Source: Dendrocalamus latiflorus (lineage: Eukaryota; Streptophyta; Magnoliopsida; Poales; Poaceae). From it: DNA of 64,000 nucleotides. This document shows, piece after piece, positions 41,175 to 52,757 of this stretch (position 1 is its first letter; every line of letters starts with the position of its first letter). The translations under genes were made by a program, and so were the position numbers. The stretch covers positions 10,981,129 through 11,045,128 of the forward strand of contig CM029660.1 of NCBI GenBank assembly GCA_017311315.1, written 5' to 3'. The notes below the pieces were generated by a model. The model did no database searches. It saw nothing but the letters and a program-made list of their open reading frames with translations, and was not told where the DNA came from.

Positions 41175-41468
41175 TGTTGTGGGGGTGGCCCAACCCCCCG
41201 TGACTGGGCCGTGCAACTAGTCCAACATGTAATAGGCCCAATAGTGTAGAGGAATATACCAGTGTAAATATACCAATGTACCCTCATCCTTTGTAAGTAC
41301 TAAGGGGTAGAATGGGGATTTCCCATTCTAGCCCACTCATGTATATAAACCCCCAGGAGGGGCAGGAGGGGGATATCCTCTCATTCTTACCAACTCTCCC
41401 ATAGATCTGGCTCTCCTCTTCCTCTTCTACTAGTCCCCTTCTCTACTGTTTGGCCTGTAACCACAACA
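41175..41468 (+). repeat. 3' LTR of non-autonomous element
   Basis: 294 bases, about 98 percent identical to the 5' LTR, followed by GATAC at 41469-41473. Confidence 0.92.
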
Positions 41469-41714
41469 GATACTAATTTTCTACAACTATAATTCTCTAC
41501 GGATGCTAACTTTCTACAACTATATTCACTAAATTTTCTACAAATTACATTGACTAAATTTTCTATGACTATTTACTTCATTCCAAAGTTGTATTAATAT
41601 TTTCTACAGCTATAATTTTATACGGATCTTAATTATACACTAAACAAACTATTCACTTCATACAAAAAATATTGACTACAACATACAAAAATTTTACCTC
41701 GCAGAAGTAGCAGA

Positions 41715-41816
41715 TCCTCTCCTTCTTCCTTTCCCTCTCCCTCTCCTCTCCTCTCCTCTCCTCTTCTTCCCTCTCCTCTTCTCTTCTTTCTTACCCTTCT
41801 CTTTTCTCTCTTCTTC
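41715..41816 (+). repeat. Pyrimidine tract in MULE right arm
   Basis: About 100 bases almost entirely of C and T (CTCTCCTCTCCTCTCCTCTC and similar) just inside the right end of the MULE. Confidence 0.8.
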
Positions 41817-41879
41817 GCGCGGCGTGGTGTCGACGGATGCAAATGGCTGGGGGCTCGGCTGAGCGGCCGATTTTTATGC

Positions 41880-42171
41880 GCGTCTAGTCGTCGAACGGTT
41901 GGGCGACTGGAACTTGCAGTCACCCAACGGTTGGACGACTAGAACTTGCAGTTGCCCAACGGTTGGGCGACTGGTCCCAGTCGATTGACTGTTCAGCGGC
42001 TGCAATTATGTCGCCCAATGGTGCATGGATTGCTTTCGTGTCGCACGGCCGTTGGGCGACAGGTTTCAGTCGCCTAACGGTTGGGTGACTAGAGGCTATT
42101 CTTGTAAAAAAAATTCGCGAGGGTATATTTCTATTATTTCGAATAAAAAATGGATTATTTAAAAAAAATCG
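41880..42171 (-). repeat. Right terminal inverted repeat and subterminal repeats of the MULE
   Basis: Bases 42092-42171, reversed, match the left terminus at about 80 percent (CGATTTTTTTTAAATAATCC start). Inward, five variants of GGTTGGGCGACTGG lie at about 41897, 41930, 41960, 42050 and 42080, a cluster typical of transposase-binding subterminal repeats. The outermost base (C here, G on the left) is the first mismatch. Confidence 0.8.
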
Positions 42172-42180
42172 TGCTCCTCC
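42172..42180. repeat. Right 9-bp target site duplication of the MULE
   Basis: TGCTCCTCC, identical to 14567-14575. Confidence 0.85.
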
Positions 42181-43462
42181 TAGCTACACATTGAGGCCTC
42201 TTCAGTCTATAATATGACGAGTGTACCAGAGAATACCACCTTTTAGTGTGAGGTGTATTTTCAGATCACATAGAATTTTGTCAATCCATCGTTCTTTCTT
42301 TCTGACTTTTCTTTGTAGCGCACGTCTCAGAAAAGGAAATAAGGATATGTTCACTTAGGACTCCATGAACAAAGGGTTAAATAGGGCATCCTAGAACTTT
42401 AGGTGAGATTACATACATCTATCCAATCTGCTCCTCATTCGGCATCCTAGAACTTCAGGTGTGCTGAATATATCCAATCTTCTCCTGATAGGGCATCCTA
42501 GAACTTTAGGTGTGCTGATAGTGCTAAATCAAGATGTTTTCTTAGGTTATGGTAATTGCAATGTCAAGTTTCTGTGCTCTCTTATTTTTCAGTGCCTTAT
42601 GCACCATGACGGCTGTATATTGTTATTTTAGTATTTTATTTGTCTTCAGCAAAAACACTGGACAACATTATATTTATGTTGGATGTAATTATAGCAAAGA
42701 GGCAAAGCAGTTCAATAGAACACAGAAATATCATATTCACTAAAAAAAGGCGTATGTTCTGTGCATAAGCGATTTCAGAATTCAGATAGATTTACTGAGG
42801 CAACTTTCTGCTGTTCCCTCCTTACATGTTCCTATTGAGGAGTTTCAATGCATGCTTCAATAATCTTCGATAGTTGTATGATATTTAACTAGAATCTGCG
42901 TTATTTTTTCCACGAGCAAAGAATTATTTATACAGCGACATTACTATTGTTTGGAGTCACCCATATCCGAAGTCTAGGCTAAAGCTACCGGTGATGCATA
43001 TTTGAATAAAAAAGATGCAAGATGTTGTACCAATTTTACAATTTATATTGCCATTTCTTTCACGCTTCATGTATTTTGGCTGCTGATCTGAACTTTGGCG
43101 GTGTTTTAAGTAGGAAAATAGCTCTACATCTTCAAATGAAATCCTTGTGGGCCATTTTTTCCTTTTTCATATCATCCTTGTGCTAAAGAGTAGTTTTCTT
43201 TACTCTTGTTCCCTGCATTCATCACCTGCAGAATGCCCTCTAGGCTAGGGGCATAAAAGAATAAGATGATTTTCTTCATTTTAAGCTCTGCTTTGAAAAA
43301 AGGAATATTCGCCCAAAATCTATAGCAAAGAGTGCATTACTTCTTCAAGTTCCTTTAGTTTGATTTGGACCTTGAATAATCTATATGCTGTGCTAGCAGT
43401 GTATGTCTTTCAATGATGAAATTATCATGTCATGGAGGCTTCCAAACATTGAAAAAGCTTCC
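42181..43462. other. Flank originally adjoining the CSB 3' region; no gene
   Basis: This sequence would directly follow base 14575 before the MULE arrived. No coding signal is seen. A phrase of the form GGCATCCTAGAACTTTAGGT occurs three times (about 42387, 42439 and 42492). Confidence 0.5.
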
Positions 43463-43617
43463 GTAAAATTTGTTTTAGCTTGAAAATTCTTTTGTAGATT
43501 TTTACTCAAAAGCCAGTAGCTATATATCTCCGTTCTTTTTCTGGTGCTGCAAATTTTATTACATAGGAAAGGTCACTAAAACGGTATGATGTAACATCTT
43601 TGTGGCCTCGACTTCGT
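43463..43617 (+). repeat. Direct repeat copy 1 (about 155 bp)
   Basis: Matches 54111-54265 at about 84 percent by eye, including the phrase AGGAAAGGTCACTAAAA. The two copies are 10.6 kb apart in the same orientation and bracket the Copia element and its host sequence. Confidence 0.8.
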
Positions 43618-44965
43618 AGGGACCTAATCATGAATACAAAAAATAAGTTAAGGAAAACAGAATAAAGAGGGGGGGGGGGAGGATTCGACCACTGTGACCG
43701 AGTTGGTCATAGCAACCGTGACCGACAGGGTCTGGGCTGGGCCTATGAGGCTATGTAACCTTAGCCGCTACCCCCCATGCCCTAGCTACCATCGCCCTTG
43801 TTGTGTCGTGCCGCGCTATTGCCCTAACACCTCTACTGCTGAGGGCTGTCGCGGCAAGGGTTTTGGCTGCTGCGGCAAGGTTTTTGTTGCCGTGGCAGAG
43901 CCGACAGAAGGGAAGGGAGGGCAGCGGCAAGGGAGAAGGGGCCGGCCAGGGAAGAAGAAGGCGGAAAGAGGGAGAAGAAGGAAGAAAGGGGAAAAAGAAG
44001 GAAGGGGAAGGAAGAAAGAGGGAAGAGCCAGCCAGGGAAGAGAAATGAAAGGAAAAGGAAGGGAGAGGAGGGAAAGAAGTGCTTCTACGTCCGTGTCAGT
44101 TTTTTCATTCCAATGAACCTTTGGGTTGGAGATAAAACTTCATAGACCTTGTTTTCCTATTTTTAAGCCTTTATAGATTGGTTTTGAGGTTGTGTTAGTT
44201 CTGGATGGAGAAGATGGGTAGCGTTGGGAGTGAGTATTTGATGCTGAGATTCGTTAAGGTGTGTTGTCCTATATTGCGGTCGAGTTTTGGAATGGTTACA
44301 TTCTGTGGGCCTGTTCTTTTTAAGCTTTTGGCTTTTCTACAGTAATTAGGTTTTAAATGGAGTGTCTTTTTAAGATAGGGTCTACTAGTTAATTATAGTA
44401 CATAATGTACTGACTTCATTTATATCAGCAAAAATCGCACGTGAGTTTCTATTACTCTGTAATCTCTCATATGAACAGCCCAAAAGCCACGAGCCGCAAC
44501 TAAAAGCCATAAGCCTTAGCCAAAAAGAACAGACCCATAGTTTTACCATATTATCAATATTGTATATAATGTTTTAAGGTTTCCATATAGTGCAAGAGCA
44601 CTATATTTGGTTGAGCGGTTTAGAAGTTATGGCATCAAGAAGATTGATGTCTAGAGCTTTGTCACTGGTGGACATAGTTGTAGTAATATGCTCTTTGTGC
44701 TAGTAGATGGTTGAGTTAAATTGTGCTAATAACTAAAGAAAGTTAGATAATTTTTTGTAGTTTTCAGAAATGGTATCGTTTATCATGTTTGGTACAGTAC
44801 ATAAAAAGATATAAAATTGTTAAGATTGCTGCCCGGTAATACAATAGAATGGTCTTTGAGGTTAAAAATGATGGCTTAAATGGATTAATTAGGATTTTTG
44901 TCCAACAAGAAAAATTTGTAAAATTTTCTATTGTTTCTAGAAAGTATATGGTGTCCTATGTTCAG
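43618..44965. other. Probable older LTR-type element, left part; no intact gene
   Basis: Includes a run of ten G at about 43670 and a purine tract at 43908-44075 that produces a Lys/Arg/Glu-rich reading frame of doubtful reality. Together with 52758-54110, which ends GGGCCAGGGTGTTACA, it looks like the host of the Copia insertion, possibly a degraded Gypsy LTR. No domain is recognised. Confidence 0.35.
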
Positions 44966-45870
44966 TGTTAGAAATGTGGGCAATTTTTACTTCTAGATTT
45001 TACTAGGAGGCAAATATCACAAATAGCTAAGATGCATAAATTAATACTAACAATAGACAACTTATTTTACTTCAAAATATATGTAGAAACAAAATTTAAA
45101 CAAGTTGATCGGTCACACGAACAACTTATATTTGGGTCTGATGAAGAACGGGAAGCAGTGCAGACTCGATGTAGTGCAAAACGTAGAAGCGAGCGATCGC
45201 ACAGATGTGCGCTACCCAGAAATCTTATTGCTGCCCCCCGTGGTCTTCACAGAAGCAACGACTCAGAGATAATGCCCCCTTCTTCACAATGCACACTGGA
45301 AAGAAGAGTCGACGAGGTTCAAATAGTGCAATACAACAGTATAGGTTTGCATGACGAAGGAAAAGAAATGGAGGAGATAGTAATTCAGAGCTCTCTGCTC
45401 TGGACATCTCCAAGCATATATATGATGTAGACTATGAATTGATATGATTAATTAGTCATTTATCCACTAGTAACTGATACATTTAATCAGTCATTTACCC
45501 ATTGGTAACTGTCTATCATCAACATCCAATAAAGCCTCAAATTCAAACAGAGAGACGCACGGTTCAACTAAAATAAGGTGGACTTGGTCTGCCAAGTGAC
45601 GCACCACGTCACGGCACGATCATGCATCGCAAGTCACAAGTCACGTGATTTTCTATGCAAAAATACGCGAATACGCATGCACGCATGCGTTTGTACATGT
45701 TTGTTTAGCCAAAATCCTCTCATGACATGTGCCTCAAGTTTTTAAGGAATGGCAAGAATCCTACCTTATAAATTGGTTTCCTCCACGTTGTCTTAACAAT
45801 ATGATACTAAATCGTGTATGCTTTAAAATTATAGAAAATAAGCATCACTCATATGGCCCTATTTCTAACA
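44966..45870 (-). repeat. 3' LTR of the Copia element (minus orientation)
   Basis: About 905 bases, aligning through its length with 51835-52752, with both substitutions and indels. The extent of divergence indicates an old insertion. Confidence 0.85.
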
Positions 45871-46499
45871 ATCCCCTACTAATTCCAAAGCAAGTAGTAA
45901 AAAGATGTCAAAGATATTGTGCTGAAGTACTATTAATAAATCAGTTTTTAGTGTAAGTCTTGTATGGGTTAAACTTGCACCTAGAATGATAAGATTCATC
46001 TTTCCACAGCTGATGAATAGACTATGCCTTGCATTCACAGCTTTTCATAATCAGACTTCACTTGCAATCTCAACTGATACTACGCTGCTAAAGAACCACA
46101 TCTAAATAGAGTATTATATAGTCATGCTCCTTTATTGGCTCATGAGCTTTCGAGAGAATGCCTCGTTCTTGTAAACTGTGACCACATAGTTAGGCTCAAG
46201 TAGGTGTATTATTTTTAGGTATCCTACAGGCTAATACCTTTTCCTCATTTGGACAACAGGATATATTAAGTCTTTATGCCAATCTTCCATACAGTCAGGG
46301 GTGGATCCAGACCCCGGGGAGGATAGGCTTCAGCCCGAGGTGTGAAAAAATATCTAGTGTATAGTCTGGGTAAATTTAATTCAGCCTGGGTAACATTTTC
46401 ATGGTTTAGCCCAGATAGTCTAGATCATTCTACCACTGAGCCCGGGGTGTAATCAAATCCTAGCTCCGCCACTGCATACAGTCAAGAGTACATTGTCTA

Positions 46500-48395
46500 T
46501 TAGGACACGGGTATACTGTATATGTACTCTCTTGTTCCAACATCAACTTGCTTTCCCATCACCTCAATCATGGGAACTTTGATAAAAAAGGTATGGCTTG
46601 CCATTGCGATGTAACTGAAATGAGTCTCATTCCCATGTCCATAGATACAATGGAAATTACTTTTTGTGCTAGCCCCTTTGTAAAAGGGTTTGCCAGATTT
46701 TTCTCCGTGTGAATATAAGTCACAGCAATCACTCAAAGTTCTTCAATTTTCTGATAGATTTGAGGCTACGCTTTACATGTTTGGAGGACTTCGTATTATC
46801 CTTAATACTCATAACTTTAACCAACACCATTTGATTATTGCAGTATATTAGGATTGCTGGGTATTGATTTATGAACCAATGGCAGGTCCAACAGAAGCTC
46901 TCTTAGCCATTTAGCCTCAACACTGGCTGTGTCAAGTGCTACAAGTTCTACTTTCATAGTTGACCTCATCAATATGGCCAGTTTGTAAGACCCCCGTGAA
47001 ACTACAGCACCAGCTAAAGTAAACACATAGCCACTTGTAGCTTAGATCTCATCTGCATCAAAGATCTAATTAGAATAACTATATCCTTATAATATAGAAG
47101 GATGCCTAGTATAACTAATTATAAAAGATGTTGTGCCTCTTAAATAACGCAACACTCTTTCAAGTGCCTCGTAGTGATCATCTCCAGCGTTAGATGTAAA
47201 CCAACTTAATTTGCTCACAGCAAATGAAATATCAGGCCTTGTGGCACCATGTAAACACATGAGTGATCCAATAATTTGCAAATATCTCAATTGATGTTTT
47301 CCTAGCCTCTGGTTCATTCACGGCTCGATGCCCGCGTCATAGAGTGTTGGAGAAAGTTTGAAATTCTCAAAGCTAAATTGACTCAATATTTTCTCAGCAC
47401 AATTGGATTGGTTTAAAGTGATCCCATCCTCATTCTTGATCAATTTAATATTCAAAATGGCATTTGCCTTTTTCAAGTCTTTCATATCAAAGCATCAAGA
47501 TAAGAAAGATTTGACACTGTCAATTACAGCAGTTTGTTCTAAAAATAAGCATGTCATCCACATATAAACACAAGATCAATTCTTGACCCCCCACCATAAT
47601 GGTAATATACACATTTATCAGCTTGTTCATAGCAAAGCTAACAAATGTCAAAGTTTTGTCAAACTTCTCGTGCTATTGTTTAGGTGCTTGCTTTAGGCCA
47701 TATAAGAATTTCAATAATTTGCATACATTATTTTCCTATGCAGAAATTACAAAACCATCTGGTTGATCTATATAGATTTATTCCTCCACTCTCCATTAAG
47801 AAAAGTTGTCTTCACGTTCATTTGGTGGACATGTAGACCATAGGAAGATGCTAGTGCAAGGAGCATTCTGATGGTGGTTAGTCTAGCGACATGAGAATAG
47901 GTATCAAAGAAATCTTCTCCCTCTGTATGGGTGTAACCTTGGCCACAAGTTTTGTCTTGTATTTCTCAACAGTACCATCAAGTCTTAGTTTCTTTTTGAA
48001 GACCCACTTTCATCTTACAATTTGCACCCGATAGGATGATTAGTGATCTCTCAAATCCCATTAGCAATGATAGAGCCCATCTCACTACAGATAGCAATGA
48101 TAGAGTCCATCTCGCTATGGATTGTCTCTTTCCAATAGTCAGCATTAGAAGATTCATAAGTCTCTGAAATAGTCTTTGGCACACATCACGAGGTATACAA
48201 TAAAGTTGTCACTTTGATCCTTTGACAATTTCACATTTTGGAATTAAATCTAATATAGACATTCTAGCAATATTATCAAAACCAATATCATAGAAACAAG
48301 TATGCCAAATATTAACCTCACATTTATTTAAACCAGATGCAACATTCAGATTATAATAAGACTCTAAAGTCCTTAGATAGAACAAGTCTCACTCT
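46500..48395 (-). pseudogene. pol: Copia pol remnant: RT and RNase H
   Basis: In minus-strand order: a region at about 47950-48200 that looks like the degraded start of the RT domain; the RT end YLQIIGSLMCLHGATRPDIS followed by FAVSKLSWFTSN and ALERVLRYLRGT (about 47120-47290); RNase H GAVVSRGSYK and LVALDTASVEAKWLRELL (about 46880-47010); and the C-terminal KSGKPFYKG block (about 46690). These match Copia reverse transcriptase and RNase H. Frames shift repeatedly and the catalytic YVDD region is not intact in one frame. Confidence 0.82.
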
Positions 48396-48400
48396 CATAG

Positions 48401-48405
48401 CTTTT
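48401..48405. repeat. TSD CTTTT, left side of solo LTR
   Basis: CTTTT precedes the solo LTR and recurs at 50633-50637. Joining the two sides restores continuous Copia coding sequence (GKSYESETCSI on the minus strand). Confidence 0.85.
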
Positions 48406-50632
48406 TGACATGCGTCATTTTTGCATATATTTAGCTGTCATTTTACACTCATATTCTTCGCATTTTAAGACCATTTATCATCATTTACATACATTTCCTA
48501 TAATTAATTGCTCAAATCAGATCATTTTACATTTTTTTGCAATTTTCCGCAGGCCGGCGCGATCGAGGCGCATAAACGACAATTCTGGACTTTTGGGACT
48601 ACTCCGTACAGTTGTACGCGTCGTCACGGATGCATAGGATCAAATCGCGAAGAAATCGGAGTTCTAGAGGGCCAGAACTGAAGAAAGGAAATGGGAGAAG
48701 GACCTATTTGTAAACCCTAGATATTTGGAGGACTAATCTGCAAAGTGCTGAAAATTCCCCAAATCCTTCTAAAGCCGCCGCCACCTGTGGGAAGACTCGA
48801 GCCGGCCATTGCTTCTCCCGTCGCCCCCTTTTGCTCTCCCCCCCTTCCGCTTCTCCGGCGTCGGCGAGGGTCGGCCAGCTCGCCGGCGGCCAACCACAGC
48901 TTCCTCACCCGCGCCACCACACCACGCCGTCCGCATCTCCCTACCACGTCTCCCTTCTCCGCCATCCTCTTCCTGCTTCCTCACCCGCGCCACCACACCA
49001 CGCCGTCCGCATCTCCCTACCACGCCTCCCTTCTCCGCCGTCCTCTTCCTGCTTCCTCACCCGTGCCGCCTTCTTCACCCGTGCGCCGCCGCACCTACTC
49101 CGCGCGGCTTCTCCGGTGAGCTCCCGCTGCTCCTCCACTGCACAAGCACATCTCCGCCGCTCCTCCGGTCGGCGCCGCCTTTTCTCCCTTCTACTCTCCT
49201 TCCTCTCCGCCTTCTCCACCACATCCGGCCGCATCCAACGTCACCGCCGCCTTGCTCTCCTCTTCTCTGTTCTTCAGCTCCGGCCACCCCTTCTCCACCC
49301 GTGCGCCGCCTTTTCCTTCCTCCCTTCCCACCTCCCTTCACCGGCCACATCGCCGTCGCTTCTCTTGCCCCACCTCGGCGCCGCCGCTCTTCGGCTACCA
49401 CCGGCGAGCGCCGCCCCTGTCTTCGCCACCACCACTCCTCCCTTCTCAACTCCCTCCGGCCGCTCCTTCTCCACCCGGACACCGCCAACTCCCTCCTCTG
49501 CTGCTCCTCCACTCCACCACAGAGCGCCGCCGTCGACTACTTCTACATCACCTCTCCACCGACGCCGACTTCCCACTGCTGCCCCTTCAGCGCCGCCGCC
49601 GGCCGCCGATCTCCATCGCCACCGACACCTTCCCCCGCTCTGCTTCCTCTACTATTGCTCTACTCGGTTAAATTTCAATTCCTCTCATTTCCTCTCTCTG
49701 TTGTTCTCAATTAACATTGAAATAGATTGCTGTTAATGCCCTGTTAATTGATGCTTCATGATCTGTGCTTGTTATTTTGAGATTGTGCTATGTGGGTTTG
49801 ATGGTGAATTGTGGATGTTGATCTACTACACTGTGAATGTTAATCTTCGATTATGAGTTATGATCATGCTGTGAAATAGTGCAATCTTAATGAGATGTTA
49901 GGTTAGTGACTTGAGTGTGTCTGTGTTCAGTGCTTGTTTAGGTCTGTCAGTTGTGATATGTGTTAGTAGTTAGTGTTAGTATTTATGGATCTCGTTGTGT
50001 TTGTTTGCGCGGATTAGCGAACCGGCGACCGTTTCCCTTCCCCTTGCTATCTCGTCCCACCTAGTGCTTCTAGATCCTTCCTTATGCTTCTCGACCCCCC
50101 TCTTTGCTTCTCTCAGCGGTCGTTCGATAGTTAAGTCGTGCGTGTGTTCGTTGTAGTTCTTTGTTTGTCCTGCCGTCATCATCTAGTTAGCCGTCGACCG
50201 TCTTCTCCCTCGTTCTCTCTCGACTTCCCCAGTGCTTCTCGACTTTCTCCCTCTTTCTGTCTCGCGGTCGGTAGTTAGTTAGGTCGTCGGTCGGTAGTTG
50301 CGTTCGTTCGTGTTATCGTTAGTGTCATTTGTGCGTCATTCGTTTAGTCTTTCGTCGTGTTGTTCGTTTGGTCGTACGACGTCCATTCGTACGGTCGTTC
50401 GTCCCGTCGTCCTTCGTTTGTTTAGTTTGTTCATTGTTTTGATCGTGCGGGTTAGAGTTCGTTCATTCGACTACTTTGGTCGTCGTTGTAGGTTTAGTTC
50501 TTCCCCGTTTCGATTGACCTAGCTTTAGCTGAGCACCGGTAGCCTCAGTCTAGTCCCTGTGGAGAACATGACACTCGCCGCTATTTCAGTGGCAATCCGT
50601 GCACTTGCGGGTGTGCTATTTTTGCACGATCA
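48406..50632 (+). mobile_element. Solo LTR of a Gypsy-type element, 2.2 kb
   Basis: Begins TGACATGCGTCATTTTTGC and ends TATTTTTGCACGATCA, with CTTTT on both sides, inserted in the Copia element. The AT-rich start with TGCATATATTTAG phrases, the ATAAACGACAATTCTGGAC middle and the CTGTGGAGAACATGACACTC and CACTTGCGGGTGTGC end phrases are typical of long plant Gypsy LTRs. No internal region remains, so recombination between the two LTRs removed the rest. Confidence 0.85.
48780..49665 (+). repeat. CT-rich segment of the solo LTR with a 76-bp duplication
   Basis: A C/T-rich stretch carrying a near-exact direct duplication of about 76 bases (about 48899-48974 and 48975-49050; TTCCTCACCCGCGCCACCAC start). 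Its long Pro/Ser-rich frames in all phases are compositional. Confidence 0.8.
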
Positions 50633-50637
50633 CTTTT

Positions 50638-51795
50638 ACCAACAAAGTTCTTGAACTTAGACATTACAATTTTATTTGACTCAAAGTCTAGCTTATAATC
50701 ATTCTTATATATGAGAGAATCATTAATAAGGTTCTTATTTATTATAGGAGCATACTACACATTCTTCAAATAGACAATCTTTTTTGAAGTAAGTTTTAGA
50801 TCCATCGGACCAACACCAAGAACAAAAGCTGTAACTTGTTTCCTATTAGGATGGATGAAGCCCCCGTTGTCTGGTAAGAAGAAAACAAGAAAATATCAGA
50901 ACATACATGAATATTAGCACCTGTATCAAACCACTAATCAGTGCATTAACATGCTAAAATGACAACAGGTGAATTACCATACCCTCCTGAAGTCGAGGCC
51001 TCGCCTAAGACCATATTGACTGCCTTGTTCTTTAGCTGTTCACCATCTCCGCTCTTGCAGAAGCAACAGTCCTTCGCCATATGATCGTCATTTCCTCACA
51101 CAAAGCAGGTGATGTCCCTCAAATTCTTTTTCTTAGTTTTTTCTTCTTAAAGCTAGTTATCCTGCTCGGTTTGTTGAATTTATACTTCTTTCCATTTGTC
51201 TTGTTCTCTACAACATTGGTATTGTTTTGACCAGAAGTGGTGAATGCATCTTTTGCTCTGGCCTTTTATTCCACATTGAGGGCAGTAATGAGATCCTCAA
51301 CAGAAATATCTTCCTTCTTGTGCTTCAAGCTAGTGGCAAAATCTCACCAACTAGCAGGAAGTTTAGTAACAATGCCCATAGCCACAAACATAGGAGGTAA
51401 TGTACAGCCTAGGTGCATAATCTCACCAACCAGTAGCTGGACGTCACAAGCTTGTCCAACTATGGATTTAGCCTCATCCATGATAAAGTCAAAGAATTGC
51501 TCACACATGTAAAGCTAGCAACCAAGCTCTAGTGCATCCTACAACTCTATGACAGACATGTATTCTATATACACATCATGGAGCTGATCTGTCAGAATGG
51601 TTAGAATGTAGCCAAGAGTGGTGTTATTTGCATTGTCTGACTACATGTGCTGTTCAATCGTAAATGGATATTGCAGATGGATAACCCACCATAATTCCAA
51701 AGACACGAGCCAAAACTTGGCTCTAGTCTGGCATCTACGAAAGTTCTAACTAAAAAATCTCTCAGGTTTTATAGCATCAGAAGCACCAGCCATTG
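50638..51795 (-). pseudogene. gag: Copia gag remnant
   Basis: ATG at 51795 opens MAGASDAIKPERF, the standard start of grass Copia gag proteins, but a stop follows within two codons. Downstream the minus-strand phrase ITCFVCEE (about 51100) is what remains of the CCHC knuckle. Between lie degraded gag helices. Gag would form the particle shell; here it cannot. Confidence 0.75.
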
Positions 51796-51834
51796 CTATA
51801 TTATAGCAAAGTTCACAACAAGATTTCTAGAATG

Positions 51835-52752
51835 TTAGAAATGTGAGCAATATTTTAGTTCCAGATTTTACTAGGCGGGAAATATTGTAAATAATTAATG
51901 ATGCATAAATCAGTACTAACAGCAGGCAACTCAATGTATTTCAAAATATATGTAGAAATAAAATTTAATCAAGTTGATTGGTCACACAAATAACTTAAAG
52001 TTGGGTCTGATGAAAGGAAGCTGCGCAGACTCGATGCAGTGCAGAACGTAAATGAAGTAGTAAAGCAAGCGGTCATGCAGATGTGCGCTGCCTAGAAACC
52101 TTATTGTTGCCTCCCATGCATGTCTTCATGGCAACAATGGCTCGGAGATACTGCTCCCCTTCTTCATAGTGCACGGTGGGAAGAAAAATCGACAAGGTTC
52201 AGATGACGCAACACAACAACACAGATTTACAAGAGGAAGGAAAAGAAATGGAGGAGGTAGTAATTCAGAGCTCTCTGCTCTGGACATCTCCAGGCATATA
52301 TATAGATGTAGACTATGAACTGACATGATTAACTAGTTATTTACCCACTGATAACTGACATATTTAACCAGCCATTTACCCAATGGTAACTACCTATCAT
52401 CAACATCCAATAAAGCCTCAATTTCAAACATTTGAATCTCATTCAAACGGAGAAAGAGGTGCATGGTTCAGCAAAAATAAGGTGGACTTGGTCTGCCAAG
52501 AGACACGTCATGTCACGGCATGGTCACGCATCATAAGTCATATACTATTCCATGCAAAAATAGGCAAATACGCATGCATGTGTGTGTTAGCCAAAGCCCT
52601 CTCGTGCCATATGTCTCAAGCTTTTAGGGTATGACAAGAATCCCATCTTATAAATTGGTCTCCTCTATATTACCTTAACAATATGGTACTAAACCATGCA
52701 TGCTTCGAAATTATAGAAAATGGGTCTTACTCATACAGGCCTATTTCTAACA
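51835..52752 (-). repeat. 5' LTR of the Copia element (minus orientation)
   Basis: 918 bases, matching the LTR at 44966-45870. The usual TGGTATCAGAG primer site was not found beside it. Confidence 0.85.
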
Positions 52753-52757
52753 TTAAG

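Larger units (their letters stand above)
36212..41468 (+). mobile_element. Non-autonomous Tat-related LTR retrotransposon, 5.26 kb
   Basis: LTRs of 295 and 294 bases (about 98 percent identical: six substitutions and one indel) flank a 4.67-kb interior without any RT, RNase H or integrase motif. LTR ends (TGT...CACAACA), the primer site and a post-gag region with CTCTACGGAGTATAAAC phrases closely resemble the 16.9-28.6 kb element. It therefore probably borrows Tat-lineage proteins in trans, as Dasheng does from RIRE2. The interior holds GC-rich degenerate repeats, a nested TRIM and a 58-bp array. Confidence 0.88.
14576..42171 (-). mobile_element. 27.6-kb Mutator-like element (MULE) shell with nested retrotransposons
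   Basis: Both ends carry the same terminal sequence in inverted orientation, directly flanked by an identical 9-bp duplication. Inside, on the minus strand, are a mudrA-type transposase (33.1-35.8 kb) and a PMD gene (31.0-32.6 kb). Removing the two nested LTR elements, each with its own 5-bp duplication, leaves roughly 10.6 kb of MULE-resident sequence, plausible for a large plant MULE. Some of that may be still older insertions, for example the Gypsy remnant at 28.6-29.4 kb. All recognised MULE genes contain stops, so the element looks immobile unless helped in trans. Confidence 0.8.
44966..52752 (-). mobile_element. Degenerate Copia LTR retrotransposon, minus strand
   Basis: LTRs at 51835-52752 (5' with respect to the element, 918 bases) and 44966-45870 (3', 905 bases) share ends TGTTAGAAAT and ATTTCTAACA and are clearly diverged. 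Flanks TTCAG and TTAAG are a near-matching 5-bp duplication. Remnants of gag and pol lie between them in the expected minus-strand order. A solo LTR later split the element at 48401. The integrase is largely absent and many stops are present. Confidence 0.85.

Noticed and set aside
43694..44116. Lys/Arg/Glu-rich frame of 140 residues
   Set aside because: Its C-terminal half is a purine tract and its N-terminal half matches nothing recognised; likely composition only.
48809..49736. Two overlapping plus-strand frames of 301 residues
   Set aside because: Lie in the CT-rich part of the solo LTR; Pro/Ser-rich in every frame, and the element boundaries show it is LTR sequence.
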